This document shows, piece by piece, positions 52,643 through 63,806 of a DNA stretch of 64,000 nt. The notes under the pieces are model-generated. The model saw nothing but the letters and a program-made list of their open reading frames with translations. It was not told the DNA's origin and searched no databases. Position 1 is the stretch's first letter; every line of letters starts with the position of its first letter. The position numbers and the translations under genes were made by a program. Source of the stretch: Rhodamnia argentea (lineage: Eukaryota; Streptophyta; Magnoliopsida; Myrtales; Myrtaceae); the NCBI RefSeq assembly GCF_020921035.1, contig NC_063155.1:24421294-24485293 (forward strand). The letters run 5' to 3'.

Positions 52643-52694
52643 ACCTATTAGATTGATTGGACCAAAAAAAAAAAAAAAAAACCTATTAGATTGA
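52643..52694 (+). mobile_element. GACC-poly(A) micro-insertion, 14 bp direct repeats
   Basis: ACCTATTAGATTGA occurs exactly at 52643-52656 and 52681-52694. The 24 bp between is TTGGACC followed only by A residues. Confidence 0.7.
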
Positions 52695-53640
52695 CGACGA
52701 CAATAGATAACGATCATCTATTCCCACGATTCCGAACAATGCCGTGTTTAGATTCGGTCTTCTGCGTAGGTAGCTGTAGGGCGAACAGAGTATTTCTATC
52801 CTCGTGGAGAACGTAACCTCCAACATCTATGAATTATTTTTCCCTATAATGAATTATGAGATGGACTTCTTAAATAGTGTTGAGCGCGACGTTTAGAAAA
52901 GTTAATGCAGTCAGTATGCTACGTTTTTTTCTCTTTCGCCCAGTTTTTAAGTTTTGTTTTGAGTTACTATACAGTCACAGCTCATTTTCTATATTTTCCA
53001 TTGATTTGACACAATAAAATGCATTTAAAATTTTTGTGCCACCTTTGGTTCAAGTAATCCTTGCGCAATTATATTACCAAGGATATCTAGCTTTGTTGCA
53101 ATTCTTTGGTGATTGGCAATACAATATCCATCATTTGGCAAATCATGTTCTTACATAATAGTCACATTTGCCAAGTTAAATTTGACTTGATAAAATTTTT
53201 CTCCGAGTTTTGGTTTTTAACTATTTATAAATATAATGAATTACCCATTTTCTTCCTCTGCCCCTCATTAAGAAATTGAATTACCCATTCTCTTCCTTTG
53301 CCCCTAATTAAGAAATTGAATAAGGCAAATATTGCAATTTTTAATAGCACAAAATTGAGTATATTTAATGCATGAAAAGATAAAAAGAGACATTAAACAT
53401 CGCAAAATTTTCCTTATTCAATTTCTTAATCAGGGGCATTAAAAATGTTGCAATTGTTTTTCCTTGTCATGCATTAAAACACTCAATTTTGTCACGAATT
53501 ACCCATTTTCTTCCTTTTTCGATGTAGTCAAGATACTCGATTTAGTTTTATTTTAATTTTAATTTTAATTTTTTTTGCTTTACCACTTTCTTCCGCTCAG
53601 TAGACATATTGACTTCTGCGAGTCACGCTAAAACAGAGGC

Positions 53641-54083
53641 TTTGTAGCGTCCGTTTCCTTAGTGCCCTCTCCATATTTTCAGACAAGAGCGTCCTCAGTG
53701 CCGTCTCGATCTTGTCAGCTCACGTCGCACCAGTAAGCGTCTCTCTCTTCCATGCTTCTTCTGTTTTGGGAATTCCAGGTTTTAGGGTTTTGTCCGGTTT
53801 GATTCTGTTCCTGATTTTGGTGCCGCCTTGGTTATTGGAATCCGATTGAGATCAAGAAATTCGCCTCTTGTTGCTGTAATTTTTCCTGGAAAGTGTCGGA
53901 ATTTATAGATCGGACTCTCGTTTATTTCTGTGAAATCGATCGTTTGAACTCAACCTAGCTTTTCCAGTTCAATGCCCTCTATCGCGATGGTTAGGTTGGA
54001 GGGTGGTGACTGACCATGTAATTAGGTTTGGTAGTCGCTTATTGTATTCACTCTAATTCGCATCCATTCTCGTGATGCTACAG
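53641..54083 (+). other. SPC12 leader exon and 5' UTR intron
   Basis: A GC-richer stretch at about 53641-53732 ends at CACCA|GTAAGC, a strong donor. The matching acceptor is CTACAG immediately before the SPC12 start codon at 54084. This gives a 5' UTR intron of about 350 bp, a common arrangement in constitutively expressed plant genes. Confidence 0.65.
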
Positions 54084-54368
54084 ATGGATTGGCAAGGGCA
54101 AAAGCTAGCGGAGCAGCTGATGCAGATAATGCTCGTGGCATTTGCTGTGGTGGCATTTGCGACTGGTTACGCCATTGGGTCTTTTCAGATGATGATCTTG
54201 ATATATGCAGGTGGTGTCGTTTTGACCACGTTGGTCACAGTCCCAAACTGGCCCTTCTTCAATCGCCATCCGCTCAAGTGGTTGGACTCGATTGAAGCCG
54301 AGAAGCATCCTAAACCGCAGCCCCAACAGCCCTCCTCAGTTTCAAAGAAGAAATCTTCTAAGAAGTAG
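54084..54368 (+). CDS. SPCS1: Signal peptidase complex subunit 1 (SPC12/SPCS1)
   Basis: This is a small non-catalytic subunit of the ER signal peptidase complex. The 94-residue protein starts MDWQGQKLAEQLMQ, has two membrane segments (about residues 15-34, MLVAFAVVAFATGYAIGS, and 36-55, MMILIYAGGVVLTTLV) joined by a very short loop, then PNWPFFNRHPLKWLD and a Lys-rich cytosolic tail ending KKKSSKK. It matches my memory of Arabidopsis At2g22425 over nearly its full length. The start at 54084 is preferred over in-frame codons further upstream because those lie in the 5' UTR intron, whose acceptor abuts this ATG. It is a single coding exon. Confidence 0.95.
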   Translation: MDWQGQKLAEQLMQIMLVAFAVVAFATGYAIGSFQMMILIYAGGVVLTTLVTVPNWPFFNRHPLKWLDSIEAEKHPKPQPQQPSSVSKKKSSKK

Positions 54369-57300
54369 GCTTGTTCTAGTAGTTTCCTCAAAGTCTACAG
54401 CCTAGCGATTTGTTCTTTTGAGCGTTGGATGAATGGATTTTCAGATGACAGATGGCTGAGATTGTCGAGAATTTAGACTATCTGGAATAGAAAATTTTTG
54501 GACTCAACGTTTTCTTTTTGCTTGCTGCTGCTATTGCCAATTTCACTGCTTCATAAGATGCTCGCTTCTTATGGTTGTGTTGAAAGAGTCACTTTCCTGT
54601 TGATTATATGCAGTAAATTTGTAGTATTCATGCCATGACCATGGAATTCAGAATCGTCTGTCTAAGCATGCAAAATGTTCAGATTGGTTTCAGTATGCTT
54701 AATCATTGACTGATTCCACTTTGACCCTGTCTATGGAGAGAATGTAGTGATGGGTGGACTGACATCTTGATAGTTTGGGTTTTTAACTTCAGTTTACCAG
54801 TCATAATTTTTAGTAGGAACTTATACTGCATAGGGTGGATGGCAATGGCGTAAGGGATCCTTGTAGCCGACTTCACTTAGTAGGTTAAGGCTTATTTGTT
54901 GTCCAGACAAGTTATAGAACTTAATTCTACCTTCATCTTTGCTTAAAGCAGCCATTTAGTGAAACTTTAGTCCAGTTTTGTCATATCTTTGGGCAATAGT
55001 AATGGTGCTGTTATGCCCACGTTAGTTAGAATCGGGAGTTGGAAATTGAGAAAAGGCAAAAAAAAATCAAACTTACTATTTACTATTGAATGATTTGAAC
55101 TTTTATAGCACAAAAGTGTGGAAGCTGATGTCTGTCTATCATAATTTGATATCCTATAACCAAAGGATGGCTGTTTTGGGAACGGCCTTCATTTAGATGT
55201 TATCCTGAATCATCTTGTTTTCCCTGATGATTGCTTTTGACACATTGCTGTAAAATTCTTGTTGAAGGATGGTCATATGATGCTTAAATCATGAGATCTT
55301 ATCCCTTTAGTATTGCCTTGTATCCAGGAAAATAATAGAAGTAAGGGATTTTCTTTTAATCCTTGAGGTTACTTGCATCGGAGATGCTAGTGTCATATTT
55401 GCTAAATTCTTGAGATGGCTACAAGTCATCAAGCAATATTTTACGTCTTGCTATGGTTTGTCGTTGATGTGCCCTAAGAAACGCCGGTTGTTAGGTTGTA
55501 TTGCCTGTCACGCTCTTCAATATATGTTTTAGTGATGCCGAATTCGGTTATCAAGAGACTCTAAACAGGTATGAAGTGGCCAGCTGAAGACATCCTTAAA
55601 TCTCCTATAGATCTTTTTCTCATGTTTTCTTTCTGTGTGGCTCTTAATTTGATCGTTATTTGGTTTTGAGGTTCATCTGAGGTGCTGCGCTATGATTATC
55701 TTGCTTCGTCAATACTTTGCCATCCTGGAATTATCAAAAAGCACCCCAAAGTTCATATGTGTCCTGGAAGTGACATGCAGAACAGTCTTGTATTTTCCTC
55801 GTATGATGTTCAACTGCCTATAGATTCGCTGTCCGAAATTCTCATGGTCGGTCGACTGACTGAAAATGCTATTTCGTATGATCAAGTTCGTCATAGATAT
55901 AGGCTGTGGCTTCTATGGTTGAATGATTAGTTTATTTGGGAAGAACTTTCAGAGCAATTTCTTGAAAAGTAGGCTTTAAGAAAGCTCTTACCTCCCTCCC
56001 ATTTGCGCAACCAACGGCTCTTATCGTCCTTATCTCATGAAGAATTATCTGTCATAGATAAATTTATGGAGATAAGAACGTCGGGTCCCTAAATTCGGAT
56101 CTCTATTTGGATCGCGGCTAGATGCAGAGGGCGACTGTCCAATGACTTGGCAATGGGCTCTTCTGATTTGGTCGTTTTGTTGGTCAGTTTTTGCTCTGTG
56201 GTCAACAGGATTTGGTAGGGTCTCCGGGATTACAAAATTCTGGCAGAGAAACAAGTGGTCGGATGACATAAAGAGAGTGAATAACATCTGCACCAAACGT
56301 AGAGCTTCAATATTCCCTCAATAGATACTATGATTTTCGATGAAAATACCGTAGACAGAACATATGCACATCACGTGCACCGATTTGTTATTCCGTTGAA
56401 TTGTTAAAAGCCGATAACATCCGATCTAATAATAATACGGCACTATGTACTAGAAGTCACCGATTCTTGCGAATTTTCCATGACGCCTTTTTTTTTGGGA
56501 CTTTTCGCCAATTTGATTCGCAAATTTTGCTCATAAGGGCTCGAGACTCGGTTGTTCCTGGATACCTTTCTTTACTAAAAAGAAATATGGAAAGGAATAC
56601 GCAGAGACTTTTTTCATGAAGTCGTCCCTGAAAACAGATAGATAATGAAGCAACAGCCCGTTCCGTCGGTCAAGGAGCGCCAACTCTATCCAAAAGTTTA
56701 GAAGGAAGGGAGATCTTCTTCTCGCTGACGCGGTTGCTGACTGTCACCTTTATCTTCTCCTTGACTTGCATATCCTTTCTTCCGCCTACTCTATGTTATC
56801 CCTCCTTGCTTTCGGATTCTTTCCAAGCTGTCGGAAAACCATGTTTAACCACTCTCTCTCTTATCACCTCTCTCTGCTCTTCCAGGAAGACGGTCTTCCT
56901 GAAGAAAAGCTGCTATATCCATGCTTGCTGTGAACTTGGTGGCATCCATCATCTGTGCAGCTTCACGGGTTCCCTCTCTCTGGGTCTCCCATCACCTTTC
57001 TACATCTAGGGATATACAACAAGCTTGCAAGTTTAAGGTGACTTCTTCATTTCATTCCACTTCTCCATCTCTCTGCTCTTCCTGAAGAAAAGCTGCTATA
57101 TCCACGCTTGTTGGGGACATCTTTTCGTTGATTCTGAATGTCTTTGATGGATATTGTTTATGGCATCTATCATCTATGCAGTTTCGTGGGTCCTCTCTCT
57201 CTCTCTCTCTCTGTGTTTGTGCCCTGTTCTAGGAGTAAAGCTAAATGGGTGAGATCTGAGTGTGCCTTGTCAGGCAGGGTTAGGAAAAGGGGTTTGAATT

Positions 57301-57660
57301 AGTCATTTCGCACCAAGTATTTGATACACCAGTTCAGTTAAAATGCTTGTTTTCCCTGGTTTGGTTAGTATAAACAATGGGCTAGAGTTGGCTGGATCAG
57401 TTCAGATAAGATTTGGCTTATCATGACCTTCCATACACGTGGTCAGTCCAGATGAATCTTTCTTTCTTACAGGGAGGCAAGAAAATTCAGACCCGCATCG
57501 GCATGGTCAAAGTCATGTTTGCGAATTATGTTTTCGGGCTATGCGATGTATATTGTCATGACCTTCTGATGTGTAACTGTCTGCTGCATATTTGAATTTC
57601 ACGTGCAGGTGTTTTCCACCACTTAAGAAACTGCCTTTGGAAGTGGTTCGAAATCCAGCG
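54369..57660. other. Intergenic between SPC12 and the F-box/kelch gene
   Basis: The SPC12 3' UTR is followed by about 3 kb without a recognised gene. Frames at 55682-55930 and 56045-56324 have no domain. A diverged duplication of about 110-130 bp (56874-56985 and 57077-57207) contains CTGAAGAAAAGCTGCTATAT, and CT runs lie near 57193-57212. It probably belongs to the kelch gene leader. A GTGCAG acceptor at 57608 suggests a 5' UTR intron. Confidence 0.5.
56874..57207 (+). repeat. Diverged direct repeat upstream of the F-box/kelch gene
   Basis: Two blocks, about 56874-56985 and 57077-57207, share CTGCTCTTCC, CTGAAGAAAAGCTGCTATAT, CCAYGCTTG, GGCATC.ATCATCT and a pyrimidine tract after GGGT in the same order. 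The second carries an extra segment of about 25 bp. They lie in the presumed promoter/leader. Confidence 0.65.
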
Positions 57661-59603
57661 ATGTGTTCCTCCACTTTGGTCCGGCCAAGGAAAATGGCCC
57701 TTCCTTCAAGAACGGGCCCCGACTCATCTTCCAAGCTTCTCGATGAATTCGACAGCCCGATTATACCCGGTTTGCCTGATGATGTGGCGAAAACGTGTCT
57801 TGCACTCGTTCCCCGTCGCGAGTTCCCATCTATGGGCTTGGTTTGCAAGAGGTGGAGGTCATTTCTCGGGAGCAAGGAATTCCTGCTCGAGCGAAAGCTA
57901 GGAGGTACTCTTGAAGAATGGGTTTTTATCCTAACCACAGGTGCCGGAAAGAAGGAAAGCCATTGGGAGGCCACCGATGGCTTAGGAAACAAGCAATGGC
58001 GTCTCCCCCCGATGCCCGGTCCGTTGAAGTCCGGTTTCGGGGTGGCAGTTGTCGATGGAAAGCTTTTAATCGTTGGCGGCTATGCAGTGACAGGTGGATC
58101 CGGCGCTGTCTCTGCGGAAGTTTACCAATATGACTCTTGTTTGAACAGGTACACTATTAAGCTTCACGAATTTCTCCAAATTTCTGATGAAGTTGTTCAT
58201 TGCACGACGCCTTCCAAACAATAAGAAGAGATCATTTTAGTTTGTGATGATCAAATTCTCTTAACTCCACATCTAATTTGATTGGCAATCGCGGATTCTT
58301 GCTTCAAGTCCTCATAGGGCTGTCGTATATTTGCATAGTGCTTTCTCTATTTCAAACAAGTTAGGTCTCTGCATGAGAAATAGGCAAATAGCTGCAGCAC
58401 ATAGTTGACTCCCTCATTGGATTTTTCAATCATTTCCCTTGAAAAATCTCTGGACGGTTGCGTTGTTGAAAAATCTCTCTGCATGCCTAAATAAAATCAA
58501 ATGGAAAAGATAGAAATCTATTTTTTTTCCTTATACTTTAATTACTTTTCTAATCAAGTCCCTCTACTTCCGATTAATCCAGCTAAGATGACCTTTGAAG
58601 ACACCGGAGAGTGATATAGATGAAAATATTGCCTAAGTGGATATCCACCGCGGGTCGGTCGTACATAGAAAATAGACTATCATTTTGTCAATTTGTCTTC
58701 TATGCTCCCACTGATTAAATATTCGTGGTAGGTATCACGTAGGCAATTTAATTCATATCACACTCTGGTGTTCTTTGGTCATATTAAGCTGGATTTGATA
58801 GGATTTTTGCGCAGGAAATGATTGATTAGATATTGAAAGTATGTGACTCGATTAGAAAAGCAATAAAAGTATTGGAGGTAGAAATTTTTCCAGCTGAGCA
58901 GGTGAACTGAAAATCTCCTGTAAGGATCTACTTAGCTCGGCTTGCCTAACGGAAATGAGTTACTTGTCTATGCAGTTGGAGCAAATTAAGGAATATGAAC
59001 GAGGCTCGTTGCAGCTTCGCTTGCGCCGAAGTAAATGGAATGGTCTATGCCGTCGGAGGGTACGGAGCCGACGGCAACATCATCGGTAGCGCCGAGGCAT
59101 ACGACCCCAACACGGGCAAGTGGACTCTGATAGAGAGCCTCAGGCTCCCGAGGTGGGGATGCTTTGCCTGCGGTTTCGAGGGCAAGCTCTACGTGATGGG
59201 AGGGCGGTCGAGCTTCACTATCGGGAGCGCGAGATCGGTCTGCATCTATGACCCTGAGAAGCGGGCGTGGTGCGAGCTGAAGCACGGGTGCGTCATGGTG
59301 ACCACCCACGCCATGCTCGGGACGAGGCTCTTCTGTATGGAGTGGACAACACAGAAAAAGCTGTCTGTTTTCGACCTGGGAAAGAACTCGTGGGACACGG
59401 TATCGCTCCCGCCTCACCGGAGCTCGGAAGCCGGGTTTCGGCTCGGGACTTTGGACGGGAGGCTCTTGCTGTTCGCGGCTATGGAAGTGGCAGGTTATCA
59501 CACCTTGTCCTATGACCCGAATGCGGCGCCCGGTTCGGAATGGCAAGCTTCGAAGATCAATCTATCCGGGTCATGCTTGTATAGTGTAACAATCAAGGCA
59601 TGA
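57661..59603 (+). CDS. F-box/kelch-repeat protein (At1g67480-like)
   Basis: F-box/kelch proteins are substrate receptors of SCF ubiquitin ligases: the F-box binds ASK/SKP1 and the kelch propeller binds the target. Two coding exons, 57661-58148 and 58976-59603, give 371 aa. The F-box is about residues 33-75 (PIIPGLPDDVAKTCLALVPR, SMGLVCKRWRSFLGSKEF). Kelch blades follow: WRLPPMPGPLKSGFGVAVVD with KLLIVGGYA; W-S-KLRNMNEARCSFACAEVNG with VYAVGGYGADG; AEAYDPNTGKWTLIESLRLP with RWGCFACGFEGKLYVMGGRS; then FDLGKNSWDTVSLPPH; ending SGSCLYSVTIKA. Length and order match Arabidopsis At1g67480. The splice AACAG|GTACAC to GCAG|TTGGAGC restores C-L-N-S-W-S-K-L. The start is uncertain: the frame is open upstream to the acceptor at 57608, so the ATG at 57661 is the first codon in the spliced frame that I can support. 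The second exon is clearly GC-richer than the first. Confidence 0.94.
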
Positions 59604-60609
59604 GAGAGTCATGCCCATACCTGTATCCCCTCCTGTAAATAGTAGCTTTTGTTGGATCGGTCGTATGATATTCACGGTGACTTTTCTAAACTGACGTTTT
59701 CAAGATTTCTCAGAAGAACACCTTCAACACTTTTATGATTCAAGATATTCATGTCCATCTCCATTCAAGAAATCAAGAAAAGTAAAAGTATATATTCACC
59801 ATCAAATTCCATAAAATCTATATTAATGAACCGTACTCGAGAAGTTACATACATCTTAGCACACGTAACAAGCTCATTCAATCACGTAGGTTCTATGGTC
59901 GATCCATCAATGTAAGACAATTCGGTACTTTGGGTTCATATATGGATGCACCTAAAGTTTTTCAAGAACTATTTTACGAGAAAACATTGCATAAATCTAG
60001 GTTTATCAATGATGCAGCAGATGGAATCAAACAGGATGTAGAAATTACGGGAAAACTTGTGCTTCCAGCGAAATCTTGCGTGAAATCCGACGGATTCCTA
60101 AAACGCGATTAATTTTAGTGCACCGTGTTTATCCTTCAAGCAATCCAAGGGATTTCCTGTTATGGATTTTATCACGAACAAGCTCAATTTACGGTCGATA
60201 AATATGGTATCGCACAAAATAAATAATATTTTATGGACAAGTATACTTTATTACGGAAGATACTGTATTTTCATTTTGGAAAAGAGAGATTTAAAAAGAA
60301 ATAAGTTCATTTTTAGATTATTATGAATTCGATTTAACTAAACATGAACCTGTGATTTGCTGCCCAAAGTAAAATCTCTTATTTCACGGGAGGATTCGGA
60401 CAGAAGGGGAAAAAATTCTCCTTGTCGTTACGTGACGCGTGATACGGTGGCGCGTGGTCTCTCTCTATTCACAAAACTAGTACGACGTGAAAAAGCATTC
60501 GAGAAAGTTTGCAGTATTCACCTCCTCTTCCGGAGGGAGAAGCGATGGCGATGGCACGAGACAGAGCATGAGAAAAACCAGAATCAAACTTAAAAAAAGT
60601 ACCCGTTTC
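59604..60609. other. Intergenic between the kelch and carrier genes
   Basis: The kelch 3' UTR is followed by AT-rich DNA. The frame at 59930-60112 (MGSYMDAPKVFQELFYEKTL) shows no domain I recognise; the surrounding 59850-60180 has the feel of a decayed repeat. The last 150 bp before 60610 is purine-rich leader of the carrier gene. Confidence 0.45.
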
Positions 60610-63600
60610 ATGGAGAGAGAGAAGAGAGAGAGTGACGGAGGGGTTTCTGCAATGGAGGACTCTCACTCTCACTCTGTCAGCAATGGACGGAGTGGCGCCT
60701 CTTCTTGGTGGCGCGCGGTGAAGCCATTTGCTAATGGAGGAATGGCTCGAGTGCTCCAGGCCCTCCTCCACGAGATGATCGCACGTCACCATCCGGCAAA
60801 GATCAACCTTGACAAGGTCGACCATTTTCAATCTTTGTTTTTCTTCTTCTTGCTTTCCTTTCTTTTCGGAGACAATACCACATCTTGATCCCGTCTTGTT
60901 TCACTCGAAAATGGTGCAAACACTCGTCTGTTTCGCTAGTGAAGCGAAATCTGTGCGTGCTTTTGAAGCCGCATTTTCGCCATCTGCTTCTTTGCAAAAC
61001 TGACGTTCTGTGCAAACGCTCTCTCTTCTGTCTCTGGGACGATAAAATGACACAGACGTCGAGCTTTGAGCTTCTTGTTGCATACTAAACTGGAGGTAGA
61101 TGCTGTGTATCTCGAAGCGTTGCTGCTGTTCTGGTGCGAAAGCAACATCTGGAAATCAGTATGAATGGAGTTGCGGAAATGATGCCAGACCCGTTTGGCG
61201 TTGCCAGCAAAATGAGTATAATAAACTTGCAGTTTAGTGAGGAAGAACCGAAAAAACAATCGAAAGAATTGTTATACGGGCGAATGGACAAAGTCATTAA
61301 CCAAATGCCAAGAGAATGAAGTGTCGGGAGGAAATTTTGGATTTTGCTGAGTCTAGATACTGAGATCTCAGAGGAAATTTTGTGGTAAATCATGAGTCCT
61401 TTCGGCGGTCCGATGGTCGTGTTAGTTTGCCGGGACTTCATGGTTGGGTCAAAGAGAAATGAACTGAACTGTAGTCATCCACCATTTTTACAGAATGTAG
61501 TACAAACTCGAGCTTTTGGAAAGAATGCTGCCTTTCTTACACTGCTCTATCGAAGGACTCTTTAAATTTTAGCTTTTGGTTCCATCATTTCCAACAAACT
61601 TACAAGAGTGTATTGACGAGGGACTGAACGCTCACATCTGCATTCACTGTGTGTGTGGAGGTGCTGATATCACAGCTCGATCCGCCGTGTTTTAATCAAA
61701 TTTGTTGTTTCTTTCCTTTTAATGGCAAGGAGCGAATCTACATAATTTGAAGATGTTGGGTCTCTGTGCTTTCCTTTCGCAAGTTAGATGATTTATTCTT
61801 TGTCAGTTATCTTGTTTGCCATCCAAACTCTCTTCTTAATCTTCATTCTATCTAATACTGCCCAAACATCATAATGCCTGAAGCAATGTAATAGGAAACT
61901 GATGATAAGCGCTTGCTCGGCTACCACCCGATACCGATTGATTATCCTCTTACGTTTTCCTTTTCTCTGTTTCAGGGCAGTATGCTGTCTTTTTATGCTT
62001 AGAGGAAAATGTATGTTTTTGCGAGAAAAACAATAATAATCGCGAAATCTGCTTATTTTTTCCACCAGTCTCTGCCTAAATTTTGATTTCCAAAAGTGCA
62101 GGTACCCGGCAGGATGATCCTGGCTTCTCTACCTGACGCGGTGATGTTTGGCTCATACGAGTAAGTGCTATAATACCATTTACTTCAGGAGGCATGTTCT
62201 TCTCTTCACGTCTCTCTCTAAAAGCAAAGGAAAAAGAGTTTGATTTTGCTTGTTCTTGTGACAGAAAGTTGAGTATTTTCCCCTCGCAGTACATGGACCG
62301 TTTCCCTGTAGCTGAAGTGAAATATCAACAGCGAAAACAGAATCATTCGGTTGGTCGAATGATTTAAACAATGGGGGCAAACATTGAATTTCAAATTGCT
62401 GCGTCATCAATTAAGAGACGAATTGCTTAATACTACTGCTGATTGTTATATGCTGTTGGTACTGCTCGAAACCCGATCACTCGGACAAAGACAGTCTTAA
62501 CTCTCACGTGCACCGCTCGTCATTTTCTGCTTTCCTGTAACTCGAGTCCCAGTTCACGAATGCATGGAGTCAGTAGGTTTCTGAAGTGAGATTGATCGTC
62601 TCAGGGATGTTAGTTGTGTACCGCTTGCGTCAATTCCACCAAGAGAATGACAACTAGAGGAAAAATAACTTAAACATTTCATATGTTGCGGACTAATGGA
62701 TTGGTTTTCCGAGTACTAATCAAGTTTCGCATCACATGCTGCATCGACATAGCGCTGTACTCTTGCAGAACACTCAGCTCAATGTAACTATCAATAGCAA
62801 GTGGATCTTCTACTTGACTTGTTTATGACCTTACTACCACTGACCTCAGCTCGCGTTTTCCGTTTTGTTTGAGCAGGACTCTCAGGAGAAAAGCCACATC
62901 TGCCAATGGAGGCGTGCCTTTGCTTTTCTATCAGGAAGCAGCATGTGGGATACTTGCGGCAACATCCGCATCGTTAGTCTTCATTCCGAGGTTTGAAATA
63001 GAAAAGCTCATTGTGGCTGATGCGGCCTTACCGGCTGTGCAACGTGTGAATTATAAAAGCGCCGGTCATGCGATCTCTTGGATTGTTGCGAAAAAGGGAA
63101 TCTCAGGGCTGTGGAAGAGTCAATATCGGGTGACATTGTGCACGTTACATTTCACGACCTTCCTCCTGTCATATAACCAATCGTTCTGTTATTTCAAGGA
63201 TTCCGTTCGCTTTGACGAATCATGTGCACGTTTCGGTAAGTCTACTTCGGGTCTGTTGTTTAGTCATTTTCATCTTCACATTCTCCTCAGTTTTCTGCTG
63301 AACAACCGCCGTAGCACTAGTCGAATTTATGACATTGATCGATTCGCACTTATTTCCAAGACAAATTTTCTGGCTTTGCATGTAATTCAGCAGATGTATG
63401 ATTTATGTATCTTGCTCTTTAAGCCGCATGACTCTTAGGGGCCTCTGTGGTTTCCGGTCTCGCTACGCCGATCTGCTGTACTCCGTTTAGAAATTTCGTT
63501 GGCTTCATGCAATCCATCAAATCCCAGGCAGTTCAGAGGCCTCGTCCCATTAGCTCCATCGATTGTGCCTTAAACATGCTGAAGTTCGGAGGACATTTCA

Positions 63601-63806
63601 AATTCTTCACCGGTCTCTCTGGTTATCTATTGGCTTGGTCACCTTTCCTTATGGTTCGGTTTGTTCTGTCGATCATGGTTCCATCAGTTCTTTCATCGAG
63701 ACTATTTCCGCTTTCGATTTACTAACTTCTGCAGAAAACACTCGTGCAGACCATGTCCGTATTCCGAGACAAGCTCCAGGAAATGGAGGAGCTCAATGGA
63801 TGGTAA
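60610..63806 (+). CDS. Divergent SLC25-type mitochondrial carrier-like protein
   Basis: Mitochondrial carriers have three repeats of about 100 residues, each with two membrane helices. Six exons, 60610-60816, 62102-62160, 62877-63129, 63199-63235, 63439-63677 and 63735-63806, give 288 aa, normal for the family. Repeat 1: KPFANGGMARVLQALLHEMI, then VPGRMILASLPDAVMFGSYE, which is carrier-like. Repeat 2: EAACGILAATSASLVFIPRF-EIEK (Pro126) then HAISWIVAKKGISGLWKSQ. Repeat 3: GASVVSGLATPICCTPFRNF, then LKFGGHFKFFTGLSGYLLAW. The P-x-[DE]-x-x-[KR] signatures are degenerate: repeat 2 is offset by one residue and repeat 3 lacks the acidic residue, so normal transport is doubtful. The C-terminus is KTLVQTMSVFRDKLQEMEEL-NGW. 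The start could instead be the in-frame ATG at 60652. Exon 4 (37 nt) is the least certain. The substrate is unknown. Confidence 0.72.

Larger units (their letters stand above)
52233..53640. other. Intergenic between RPL17 and SPC12
   Basis: The stretch holds the RPL17 3' UTR, then AT-rich DNA. Three GACC-poly(A) micro-insertions with 13-14 bp direct repeats lie within 52456-52694. At 53245-53330 an approximately 45 bp word containing GAATTACCCATT and CCCCT.ATTAAGAAATTG is repeated in tandem, and an inverted relative appears near 53415-53435. No gene seen. Confidence 0.6.

Noticed and set aside
58986-59546. 186-residue antisense frame over the kelch exon
   Set aside because: It is the shadow of the GC-rich kelch coding exon on the other strand. 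Its sequence is Arg/Pro-rich low-complexity with no domain.
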